Positions 1 through 5,396 of a DNA stretch of 5,396 nt are shown here, one piece after another. Source of the stretch: Anaerolineae bacterium (lineage in GTDB: Bacteria; Chloroflexota; Anaerolineae; B4-G1). The translations under genes were made by a program, and so were the position numbers. The stretch lies in assembly GCA_030612185.1 (NCBI GenBank), contig JAUWOI010000336.1:1-5396 (forward strand). Direction: 5' to 3'. How positions within the stretch are numbered: position 1 is the stretch's first letter; every line of letters starts with the position of its first letter. The notes below the pieces were generated by a model that had not been told where the DNA came from, made no database searches, and saw only the letters and a list, made by a program, of their open reading frames with translations.

Positions 1-484
1 CTCCCCCCCGCTTCGGGGGGGCCGGGGGGGTGATGGGACGGGCCGCGGCGCGGGCCAGCAGGTACTCTGCCAGCACGCGCAGTTTGGAGATACGGAAATG
101 GCGCAGCACCGCCCGCACCTGGATGATACCGGCGTTGCGAATGCCGGTGTAGGCGTTGTAGCGCAGGAGGTCGGTGTTATTGAGGCGGTCCACGTAGGCT
201 CCCGTCCGCTGCCACTCCACGAAGTCTCCCTGCAACACCCAGCCCTCCAGGTCGGTGGTGATGACCAGGATGGCCACGCGGGGGTCGCTATTCAGGTTCC
301 CCACCGACTTGCGCAGCAAGAAGTTACCGAAGATCAGACGGTCCTCCACATCGCCCGCCGGCATCAGCGAGGTGCATGGCACTACGTTGGGGACGCCGTC
401 AGCCGAACGGGTCGCCAGAAACTTGGGGGTCATTTCGCCCGAGAGGGCCTCTATCAAGCCAGACGACGTTTTGACAATGGACAT
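1..484 (-). CDS. PNPOx-like FMN-binding split-barrel protein, 3'-truncated by the window edge
   Basis: 161 codons are visible from ATG 484, preceded by GAGAGG (493-498) at 8-nt spacing. The frame runs off the left edge without a stop. The pattern of the pyridoxamine-5'-phosphate-oxidase-like split barrel is clear: FLATRSADGVPNVVPCTS at residues 22-39 (beta hairpin), DRLIFGNFLLRKSVGNLNSD at 48-67 (phosphate/FMN-binding region with the K/R-S-V-N signature), PRVAILVI at 68-75, and the closing strand GIIQVRAV near 119-126. Such proteins bind flavin and often reduce or oxidise small cofactors or heme-like compounds; the substrate is unknown. These domains are about 130-160 residues, so the stop should be just outside the window. 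The last residues (ITPPAPPKRGE) come from a GC-only hairpin and are not typical of the domain. Confidence 0.85.
   Translation of the reverse strand, partial: MSIVKTSSGLIEALSGEMTPKFLATRSADGVPNVVPCTSLMPAGDVEDRLIFGNFLLRKSVGNLNSDPRVAILVITTDLEGWVLQGDFVEWQRTGAYVDRLNNTDLLRYNAYTGIRNAGIIQVRAVLRHFRISKLRVLAEYLLARAAARPITPPAPPKRGG
3..21. repeat. GC-only hairpin at the window edge
   Basis: Seven C (3-9), G10, a CTT loop, C14 and seven G (15-21) form a perfect 8-bp stem with a 3-nt loop. On the minus strand it lies at the distal end of the FMN protein frame. It could be the stem of a terminator or a dispersed palindromic element. The sequence that would show a following U-tract lies outside the window. Confidence 0.5.
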
Positions 485-500
485 AATACATACCTCTCAC

Positions 501-556
501 GTTTGATATTTGACGTTTGATATTTGACGTTTCACGTTTGACGCTTCACGTTTGAC
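501..556. repeat. Heptanucleotide tandem repeat array (8 units)
   Basis: Eight consecutive 7-bp units fill this stretch on the plus strand: GTTTGAT, ATTTGAC, GTTTGAT, ATTTGAC, GTTTCAC, GTTTGAC, GCTTCAC, GTTTGAC, with a partial GTT after them. The first four form two identical 14-bp units; the last four form two near-identical 14-bp units. On the minus strand this is a GTCAAAC/GTGAAAC type repeat. Comparable heptamer short tandem repeats (STRR) are known between genes in heterocystous cyanobacteria. The array lies between the 38-codon ORF, whose stop falls inside it, and the ribosome binding site of the FMN protein. Confidence 0.93.
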
Positions 557-662
557 GTTGCCAGGTCTTGCGGATGTCCGGGCTGGCCCGCAGTCGCTCG
601 AAGTAGCTGAGGGCGAACTCGCGGGCGCCGGATGGGTCAGTGAAGGGGAACTGGGTACTCAT
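546..662 (-). CDS. Small ORF (38 aa) ending in the heptamer repeat; probable truncated gene
   Basis: The ATG at 662 has a strong ribosome binding site, GGAGGT (671-676), 8 nt upstream, and the gene begins 54 bp after the activase stop in the same direction. The peptide starts MSTQFPFTDPSGAREFALS and continues FERLRASPDIRKTWQ, which looks like the first helix of a normal soluble protein. Its last three codons (RQT) and the TGA at 546-548 come from the repeat array. The likeliest reading is a gene whose 3' part was replaced by, or lost next to, the repeats; an intact micro-protein is the alternative. I see only a weak resemblance to N-terminal helices of lipid-carrier (SCP2-type) proteins and assign no function. 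It is too short for most gene callers. Confidence 0.5.
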   Translation of the reverse strand: MSTQFPFTDPSGAREFALSYFERLRASPDIRKTWQRQT

Positions 663-716
663 TTACCTACACCTCCAACCAGCGTTTTTCATCACAATGG
701 CTCGTTGATGCAATTC

Positions 717-1649
717 TCAGCCCTCCGCGTCTTCCGCGCGCGTTGCCCCCGACCAGACTGCCACGTCCACCCGCTGGAGGGCGACGGCGTGGAGCGCCTC
801 CATCTCGGCGTGGGTCAGGAGCGGCACCCCCTCCAGTCCGTAGGGCCGATCCAACCGGAGGTACTTGGGCTGCCCCAGGTTCGTGTAAGCCAGGAGGTCC
901 CATCGCGCAACCGTCGGCAGTTCGGCAGTGATAAAGTCACCGAGGGCGGCGATGTTGGTCGCGCTCGCAGTGTAGCCGGGGATGACGGGGGTACGGATCC
1001 ACATCGGCTTGCCGGCGGCGGCGATACGGCGTGCATTTTCGAGAATAGGCCCATTGTCTACGCCCGTGCTGGCCCGGTGGCGCTGTGTGTCGAAGATCTT
1101 CAGGTCGTACAGTACCAGGTCCAGCAGCGGCAGAACACGCTCGTACCGCTCCCACGGCACCGTGCCGCAGGTGTCCAGCGCTACGTGGAGACCTGCTTCC
1201 TTACATAGGCGGCAGACAGCCAGCACAAAGTCAGCCTGGCGCATCGGCTCGCCGCCGGAGAGCGTCACGCCGCCGCCGGAGGTCTCATAAAAAACCGTGT
1301 CCTTATCCACCTCGGCGAACAGTTCCTCCGGCGTCCATTCCTTGCCAATCACCTCCAGCGCCCCAGCGGGACAGGCCGCGACGCAGTCGCCGCAAGCGGT
1401 GCATTTCGCGCGGTCAATGCACATTCCCTGGGGCGTCAACTCCAGTGCATCCTCCGGGCAAGCGCTCAGACAGTCGCGATCGCCGATACAGCGCACGTCG
1501 TACCACATTAACTCCGGGCGGGGGGAGAGCCCCTCCGGATTGTGGCACCAGGCGCAGCAGAGTGGACAGCCCTTCATAAACACGGTCGTGCGGATGCCGG
1601 GGCCGTCCTCAGTGCTGAAGCGTTGGACGTTGAATGTGATGCCTTTCAT
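717..1649 (-). CDS. Glycyl radical enzyme activating protein (radical SAM)
   Basis: This 310-residue activase uses S-adenosylmethionine and a [4Fe-4S] cluster to abstract hydrogen from the glycine of its partner enzyme. Numbered from the ATG at 1649: MKGITFNVQRFSTEDGPGIR start; radical-SAM CX3CX2C at Cys28, Cys32 and Cys35 (GCPLCCAWCHNPE); a ferredoxin-like insert at about 54-97; TLSGGEP with GGEP at 132-135 for SAM binding; then the partial TIM barrel. The second ferredoxin motif (CTACGDCVAACP, Cys83/86/89/93) is complete. The first (CIGDRDCLSACP, Cys54/60/64) has Asp57 where the second Cys is expected. The frame extends to an in-frame TTG at 1706, but the family begins at MKGI, so ATG 1649 is chosen although its ribosome binding site is weak (AGAAAG). 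It presumably serves the enzyme at 3782-5396, from which the deaminase and HNH cassette separate it. Confidence 0.95.
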   Translation of the reverse strand: MKGITFNVQRFSTEDGPGIRTTVFMKGCPLCCAWCHNPEGLSPRPELMWYDVRCIGDRDCLSACPEDALELTPQGMCIDRAKCTACGDCVAACPAGALEVIGKEWTPEELFAEVDKDTVFYETSGGGVTLSGGEPMRQADFVLAVCRLCKEAGLHVALDTCGTVPWERYERVLPLLDLVLYDLKIFDTQRHRASTGVDNGPILENARRIAAAGKPMWIRTPVIPGYTASATNIAALGDFITAELPTVARWDLLAYTNLGQPKYLRLDRPYGLEGVPLLTHAEMEALHAVALQRVDVAVWSGATRAEDAEG

Positions 1650-1689
1650 ACTTTCTGGTACAAGGATGGGCTTGGCAAACAGCCAGTAG

Positions 1690-2109
1690 TTATGGGTATT
1701 CTCCAACCTGGATCAAGCGTTGGCGCTCCAGGATCCGGTCAGGATGGTTAAGCTGCAAAATCGCAACTGTTACACGCCCTTCGGGGGTGAGCGGTACGAT
1801 CCACGCGCCGTCAAGTCGAAAATGCTCGGTCCACTGTTGTGTTCGTGGATTGAAAAACGGGGTCAGTTGCCCGCTCTCAGGGTCAAGAGAGCCCAAGTCG
1901 GTGCCCTTGAAGCGATTGCAATACGGGCAGGCCAGAGCCAGATTGTTCTCGGTAGTGGCACCCCCGTGCTTTTCGGCGATAATGTGCTCCACTTCAAATG
2001 CCAGGAACGATGCTTCTTGAGAGTACAGGCAATACTCGCACCGTTCGCCTGCCCACTCGCGGACCATCTGGCGCAGCGCAGTTGGAATATACGTCCGTGC
2101 CACTGTCAC
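1690..2109 (-). CDS. HNH endonuclease domain protein
   Basis: This 139-residue protein has a complete zinc-bracketed HNH (beta-beta-alpha metal) motif: Cys24-x2-Cys27 (RCEYC), the catalytic-type His42 in FEVEHIIAEKHGG, Asn55/Asn56 in ENNLALAC, and Cys61-x2-Cys64-Asn65 (CPYCN). After it comes a family-typical tail of about 70 residues with FNPRTQQWTEHF and VPLTPEGRVTVAILQLN. Such proteins are expected to cut nucleic acid with one divalent metal ion; the target is unknown. The start is the GTG at 2109, overlapping the upstream gene by 4 bp (GTGA), with no strong ribosome binding site of its own, which suggests coupling. The motif is intact, so the nuclease is probably functional. It shows no homing-endonuclease or restriction-specificity domain, so a homing or restriction role is not supported. 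The activase begins 40 bp downstream. Confidence 0.92.
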   Translation of the reverse strand: MTVARTYIPTALRQMVREWAGERCEYCLYSQEASFLAFEVEHIIAEKHGGATTENNLALACPYCNRFKGTDLGSLDPESGQLTPFFNPRTQQWTEHFRLDGAWIVPLTPEGRVTVAILQLNHPDRILERQRLIQVGEYP

Positions 2110-2468
2110 AGTTGGGCTGCCAGTTGTTTATAGGCGTGTGCTTTAGCCAACCGCACCAGGTGTTCCAGCGTCAAGTACCGCTCCAGTTCGGCTTCTTCCC
2201 GCCGTGAAAGTTTCCCTTCCTTGTTCCGGCGCAATAGATCGTTGACACGTGCCTGGAGTTCGGGGGACGGGCGAATGGACAGCACTTGCTCTGGCGGCGG
2301 TTGGCTGGTCAGTAATTCCATAATGGAGTTCTCATCCTGGAAATCCTTCGATCTTTCGGCCAGTATCTCGCGCATACCACGTTCCAGGATCTCCGGCAGA
2401 CGCTTGCGGACGCGTTGTAGTTGTTGCCCCAGCACATCGGGTACCTGTATGGTGATTTCAACTGTCAT
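2106..2468 (-). CDS. Small helical protein paired with HNH endonuclease (unknown function)
   Basis: The protein has 120 residues, is mostly helical in composition and is very rich in Glu, Arg, Leu and Gln, with no signal peptide or membrane segment. The first residues (MTVEITIQVPDVLGQQLQRV) look like a short beta strand followed by a helix, as in many small antitoxin-like or DNA-binding proteins. The middle holds LSIRPSPELQARV, and residues 86-120 are a charged helical stretch (RREEAELERYLTLEHLVRLA). From general familiarity, proteins of this type occur in cyanobacteria and Chloroflexota next to small HNH genes; this was not checked. Its stop overlaps the GTG start of the HNH gene by 4 bp, so translation is probably coupled. 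A regulator, inhibitor or antitoxin-like role for the nuclease is an inference from pairing, size and order only. Confidence 0.75.
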   Translation of the reverse strand: MTVEITIQVPDVLGQQLQRVRKRLPEILERGMREILAERSKDFQDENSIMELLTSQPPPEQVLSIRPSPELQARVNDLLRRNKEGKLSRREEAELERYLTLEHLVRLAKAHAYKQLAAQL

Positions 2469-2476
2469 CGTGATAT

Positions 2477-2482
2477 CCCTCC
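2477..2482 (-). promoter_or_regulatory. Ribosome binding site of the 120-aa protein
   Basis: GGAGGG lies 8 nt before the ATG at 2468. The starts of the 38-codon ORF and of the FMN protein also have a GA-rich site at 8-nt spacing, so this start is well supported. Confidence 0.75.
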
Positions 2483-2570
2483 ACTAAATCGGGGGCTGAA
2501 TGTGCAGCAATAGTCACTGCAATTCCTCTCGCAGCCAAGTTAACTGTATCCTGCTCACAAGACTGAGATG

Positions 2571-2720
2571 TCACTCTAATTCTACACGAAAATAGCCTGT
2601 TTGTCGAACTTGTCCCAGGCCACCAAGAGCAACCTCGGCGGGCGGCGTTGCACCGTGCAGACGTTCGTGAGTCCACCAGAGCGATGCGGGATCGTAGGGG
2701 TGGGGTGGCCGAGCGGTCAT
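2571..2720 (-). CDS. Short ORF (49 aa) coupled to the deaminase by an ATGA overlap; probable 5' gene remnant
   Basis: The ATG (2720-2718) overlaps the deaminase TGA in an ATGA arrangement, and a GGAG (2726-2729) sits 5 nt upstream. Together these are the usual signs of a translationally coupled gene. The N-terminal half, with YDPASLWWTHERLHG, looks protein-like: aromatic-rich, charged and GC-rich in codon use. The second half (APPAEV-like then GQVRQTGYFRVELE, stop 2571-2573) lies in sequence that becomes visibly AT-richer and contains a promoter-like motif. I infer that a longer gene began here and was cut short when the downstream segment was inserted or decayed. I do not recognise the family with confidence. 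It could also be a genuine micro-ORF, or a chance frame with a good start. Confidence 0.45.
   Translation of the reverse strand: MTARPPHPYDPASLWWTHERLHGATPPAEVALGGLGQVRQTGYFRVELE
2579..2607 (-). promoter_or_regulatory. Sigma70-type promoter candidate for the HNH cassette
   Basis: On the minus strand, TCGACA (2607-2602; 5 of 6 to TTGACA) is followed by a 17-nt spacer and TAGAAT (2584-2579; 5 of 6 to TATAAT). Transcription would begin near 2572 and leave a leader of about 100 nt before the ATG at 2468. It lies in the AT-richer stretch between the deaminase and the cassette, so the cassette could be expressed independently of the upstream genes. The prediction is from motif match only. Confidence 0.5.
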
Positions 2721-3757
2721 TGCAGCTCCGCTCGCAGTTGGGCGAACTGGGCGCGGAACTCGGCTTCCAATTGCGCCTTGTCAGGCTCAGGCAGGAAACT
2801 GGCGCGCAGCCCGTTCAGGCTGACCTGCTCCAGTTCGTCAGCGCTGAAGCCGAAATGGTCCACCAGCACCTCGTACTCGTGGTTCAGGTCGGTGCCGAAT
2901 AGGGCCGGGTCGTCCGAGTTGACGGTGACCAGCAGGCCCGCATCCCACAAGCGGCGCAGCGGGTGCGCGGCATAGTCCGGGTAGACGCCCAGGCAGACGT
3001 TGCTGGTGGGGCACACCTCCAGCGGTACCTGGCGCTCGCGCAGGTATTCCACCAGTGCGGGGTCCTCCACGCAGCGCACGCCGTGCCCCAGCCGGTCGGC
3101 GTGTAGCAGACGCAGTGCCTGCCAGATGTCCTCAGGCCCCGCGTGCTCGCCGGCGTGAGGAACGCGGGGCAGGCCGGCCTGGCGCGCCCGCGCGAAGGTT
3201 CGCTCGAACAATTCCGAGGGGAACTCGGCCTCGCTGCCGCCCAATCCCAGTGCCACGACGCCCCCATCCTCAGCGCTGGCCCTGGTGGCCAGCGCGATCT
3301 CGATCACTTGATCCTGTGTGCCGGGATCGTCGCGGCAGATATCGAATACCCAACCCCAGTCCACGCCGAACTCGGCGCGGGCCTGGGCCCGCCCAGCATT
3401 CAATTCTTCCAGGATGACCTGCCAGTGCAGACCATTGTATTTCGTGTTGGTGGTGATAGTGAAGGTCACCTCGGCGTAGCGGATGTTCTGGCGCGCGCAG
3501 TCGCTGCCAAACTCGTAGGCGATCAGACGATAGTCGTCGGGCGCGCGCAGGCAGTTGGTGATGGCGACGTAGACCTCAATGAAATGGGCGAAATCGCGGA
3601 AGCGGTAAAAGTCCCGCAAGCCCTCTTCATCCTGGGCCGGCAGCCTGACGCCGTTGCGCTGGGCCAATTGAAGCAGCGTGGCTGGGTGGATACTGCCCTC
3701 CAGGTGGACGTGCAACTCAACCTTGGGCAAACGGCGGGCGAATTCGTGTAGGTTCAT
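2717..3757 (-). CDS. Adenosine deaminase family protein (amidohydrolase fold)
   Basis: This is a 346-residue zinc-dependent purine deaminase, close to the usual 330-350. Motifs in order, numbered from the chosen ATG: KVELHVHLEGS with metal ligands His16 and His18; GLGGSE at about 171-176 in the purine-contact region; PHAGE with ligand His201 and catalytic Glu204; DRLGHGVR with His225; CPTSN at 249-253; and SDDPALF with Asp282 (metal) and Asp283. The chemistry would be hydrolytic removal of an amino group from adenosine or a related purine. Adenine deaminase and aminodeoxyfutalosine deaminase belong to the same superfamily and are not excluded. The ATG at 3757 is preferred over the in-frame GTG at 3775, because an AAGAGGAA Shine-Dalgarno lies between them and the family normally starts close to the PKVELH motif. 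It lies 24 bp after the glycyl radical enzyme, and its stop overlaps the next ATG (ATGA). An add symbol would overstate the substrate evidence. Confidence 0.93.
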   Translation of the reverse strand: MNLHEFARRLPKVELHVHLEGSIHPATLLQLAQRNGVRLPAQDEEGLRDFYRFRDFAHFIEVYVAITNCLRAPDDYRLIAYEFGSDCARQNIRYAEVTFTITTNTKYNGLHWQVILEELNAGRAQARAEFGVDWGWVFDICRDDPGTQDQVIEIALATRASAEDGGVVALGLGGSEAEFPSELFERTFARARQAGLPRVPHAGEHAGPEDIWQALRLLHADRLGHGVRCVEDPALVEYLRERQVPLEVCPTSNVCLGVYPDYAAHPLRRLWDAGLLVTVNSDDPALFGTDLNHEYEVLVDHFGFSADELEQVSLNGLRASFLPEPDKAQLEAEFRAQFAQLRAELQ

Positions 3758-3764
3758 TGATGAT

Positions 3765-3772
3765 TTCCTCTT
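3765..3772 (-). promoter_or_regulatory. Ribosome binding site that decides the deaminase start
   Basis: AAGAGGAA on the minus strand has its GAGG core 9 nt before the ATG at 3757. The alternative GTG at 3775 lies upstream of this site, close behind the stop of the preceding gene, and has no comparable site of its own. This favours the shorter 346-residue protein. Confidence 0.7.
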
Positions 3773-3781
3773 CACTTTTTA

Positions 3782-5396
3782 CTACAAAGCGTGACTCTCC
3801 CGCGCGATGATCTCGTCCTGGATCTCCCGGCCCAGCATCACAAAATAGGCGTTGTAGCCGGTGACGCGCACAAGGAGATTGCTGTAGGTGTCGGGGTCCT
3901 TTTGCGCCGCCCGCAGTGTGTCTGGGCTGATGACGTTGACCTGCAGGCAGGTGCCGCCGACCTGGCCGTATGCTCGCAGCAGCGCCGCCAGTTTGAGCCG
4001 GTTTTCGGGGTTCCGCAGCAAACCAGGCGAGAAACTCATCGTGTGAGAAGCGCCGTTGGGGGCGGTCTCCATCCCCAGATGCCCCACGCTCTTGATCACG
4101 GCGGTGGGCCCCAACCGATCGGCTCCGTTGACCGGACAGACGCCGTTGCTCAGGAATTGGCCGCGTTTCCGACCGTCGGGCGTGGCACCGGTGGTGGGGG
4201 CGTAGGAGATCCAGTAGTTCCAGGAGAGGTACCCGCTCCGGTATCGTTTGTCCGTCTCGGGCGTGACGTGCTTGAACGCTTCGCTGGTCCAGAATTGACT
4301 GATCTGACGGGCGAGTTCGTCGGCGTAGGCCTCGTCGTTGCCATACTTGGGGGCCTTGTTCAAGAGCGTCTGGCGCAGCGGTTCGTACCCCTCAAAGTTG
4401 GCGTCCAGTGCCCGCACCAGTTCGTCCATCGTCACGGTTCCCTCGTCGTAGATCAGTTTCCTGACCGCCGCCAAGCTGTCAGCCGCCGTCGCCAGGGCCA
4501 CTCCCTCGACGGTGATGAAGTTGTATCGCGCTCCGCCCGCAGTGATGTCCTTTCCGCTATCCATGCAGCCGTCCATCAGTGCGCTCACATAGGGCGTCGG
4601 CTCGAACTGCGCCCGGCCCGTGTCGGCGACGTCGTTGGCGGCGATCAGAAGTTCCAGCAGGGTCTTCAGTTGTGCTTTGAAGGCAGCGAAGAATTGGTCA
4701 AAGGTGGCGAAGGTACGCGGATCACCCGTGCGGGGGCCGATCTGTTCGCCGGTGGCTGCATCCCGGCCGCCGTGTAGGGCTAACTCCACCGCCTTGGCGA
4801 TGTTAAGGTTGACGTCTACCGTGCCGGACCGGTCGTTGCCCTGCAAAGTGTTCTCCAGGCAGCCGACGGGGGCATAGTCCCATAGAGCCTCCTCCGGCAA
4901 CCCCTGCCAGCGCAAGCCCTCAATGGAGTTCTCGTCGAAGTTGAGCAGGAAAGGACTGCCCTGGGTTTCCGCGATCATGTCCACCACCCGGCCGAGGAGC
5001 CGGTCGGGGGTCTTGGCGTGCAGCCGGACGTTGGGCTTGGGCTCCAGGAGGTTCATCTCCTGGATGACGTCTAGCATCAGGTAGGTCAGTTCGTTGCTGG
5101 CATCCTCCCCATTCTTGTCCATCCCGCCAAGGGTGATGAGTTGGCCGAACGAGGAGTTGATGCCCTGGTTGGTGCCGACCCAGCCTTGGTAGTCGTAGGC
5201 GTAGTTGTGCTTGATCCACAGACAATGGAGCCACTCCTTGGCCTCGCGGGGGGTCAGGCGACCGGCCTCGACGTCGGCTCTGTAATAGGGGTAGAGATAC
5301 TGGTCAACGCGGCCAGGGGAGACGCCGGGGCCGGGGTAACTTTCGGCGACCAGCACCAGCATGTGTGTGAACCAAAGGGCCTGGAGGGCCTCCGGG
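3782..5396 (-). CDS. Glycyl radical enzyme (PFL/dehydratase superfamily), 5'-truncated by the window edge
   Basis: This is the C-terminal two thirds (537 visible residues) of a glycyl radical enzyme; family members are about 750-850 residues. The frame stays open to the right edge, and the ATG at 5362 is internal because the residues before it (ALQALWF) fit the family. The active-site Cys codon is at 4859-4861 in YAPVGCLEN, with Glu two residues later. The GCxE arrangement is typical of C-X eliminating members (diol dehydratases, choline TMA-lyase, hydroxyproline dehydratase), whereas pyruvate formate-lyase has adjacent cysteines. The radical Gly is in RVTGYNAYF (codon 3857-3859), 334 residues after the Cys, followed by a typical tail with QDEII. 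TGATPDGRKRG and the QVNVIS stretch are also family-like. It would be a cytoplasmic, oxygen-sensitive enzyme. The deaminase follows after 24 bp, so they are probably cotranscribed. The substrate cannot be assigned from sequence; the family assignment is firm. Confidence 0.95.
   Translation of the reverse strand, partial: PEALQALWFTHMLVLVAESYPGPGVSPGRVDQYLYPYYRADVEAGRLTPREAKEWLHCLWIKHNYAYDYQGWVGTNQGINSSFGQLITLGGMDKNGEDASNELTYLMLDVIQEMNLLEPKPNVRLHAKTPDRLLGRVVDMIAETQGSPFLLNFDENSIEGLRWQGLPEEALWDYAPVGCLENTLQGNDRSGTVDVNLNIAKAVELALHGGRDAATGEQIGPRTGDPRTFATFDQFFAAFKAQLKTLLELLIAANDVADTGRAQFEPTPYVSALMDGCMDSGKDITAGGARYNFITVEGVALATAADSLAAVRKLIYDEGTVTMDELVRALDANFEGYEPLRQTLLNKAPKYGNDEAYADELARQISQFWTSEAFKHVTPETDKRYRSGYLSWNYWISYAPTTGATPDGRKRGQFLSNGVCPVNGADRLGPTAVIKSVGHLGMETAPNGASHTMSFSPGLLRNPENRLKLAALLRAYGQVGGTCLQVNVISPDTLRAAQKDPDTYSNLLVRVTGYNAYFVMLGREIQDEIIARESHAL

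Noticed and set aside
98..520. Plus-strand frame of 140 codons opposite the FMN protein
   Set aside because: The minus strand carries a clear split-barrel protein with a ribosome binding site; the plus-strand translation has no recognisable motif and runs into the repeats.
2469..2571. Possible riboswitch or structured leader upstream of the cassette
   Set aside because: Only a short GCAG/CTGC stem is visible, with no recognised aptamer motif.
1671..2603. Possible terminal inverted repeats of the cassette (GGCAAACAGCC at 1674-1684 against GCCTGTTTGTC at 2595-2605)
   Set aside because: Only 9 of 11 bases match, no target duplication is visible, and the cassette has no transposase; the match may be chance.
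2458..2676. Minus-strand frame of 72 codons between the deaminase and the 120-aa protein
   Set aside because: It has no ribosome binding site, overlaps both the ATGA-coupled ORF and the cassette start in other frames, and its composition changes along its length.
2699..2719. tRNA-like 5' fragment on the plus strand (GGTGGCCGAGCGGTCA resembles the start of serine or leucine tRNAs)
   Set aside because: No anticodon arm, T-arm or matching acceptor 3' strand follows; the stretch is the reverse complement of the deaminase stop and the ATGA-coupled ORF start.
3791..4777. Long plus-strand frame (328 codons) opposite the glycyl radical enzyme
   Set aside because: It is antisense to conserved catalytic and radical-site sequence, and long antisense frames are expected in GC-rich coding DNA.

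Overview
The window reads as a GC-rich chromosomal segment from an anaerobic or facultative bacterium. All genes lie on the minus strand, so transcription runs from high to low coordinates. A glycyl radical enzyme plus its radical-SAM activase points to anaerobic metabolism, because glycyl radicals are destroyed by oxygen. GC-rich coding, a heptanucleotide repeat array and an HNH gene paired with a small helical protein together suggest Chloroflexota. That assignment is an inference from pattern only; no marker gene is present.

Layout in transcription order: (1) a glycyl radical enzyme entering from the right edge (5396-3782, N-terminus missing); (2) an adenosine-deaminase-family enzyme 24 bp downstream (3757-2717); (3) a 49-codon ORF whose ATG overlaps the deaminase stop (2720-2571), probably the start of a gene whose remainder is gone; (4) a lower-GC segment with its own promoter-like sequence, carrying a two-gene cassette of a 120-aa helical protein (2468-2106) and an HNH endonuclease (2109-1690) that overlap by 4 bp; (5) the glycyl-radical-enzyme activase (1649-717); (6) a 38-codon ORF with a good ribosome binding site that runs into a 56-bp heptamer repeat array (662-546; array 501-556); (7) a PNPOx-like FMN-binding split-barrel protein running off the left edge (484-1).

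The core is a glycyl radical system. The activase installs a radical on the Gly of the RVTGY motif of the large enzyme, which then uses its active-site Cys and neighbouring Glu (GCLE) for a radical C-X bond cleavage of unassigned substrate. The deaminase sits between enzyme and activase, which links the system to a purine or nucleoside-like compound or is incidental. The HNH cassette looks like a later insertion that separated activase from enzyme and truncated the 49-codon gene. The most notable points are the unassigned substrate of this enzyme-deaminase-activase set, the Cys-to-Asp change in the first ferredoxin motif of the activase, the HNH cassette with its own promoter, and the two short ORFs that look like beginnings of interrupted genes.
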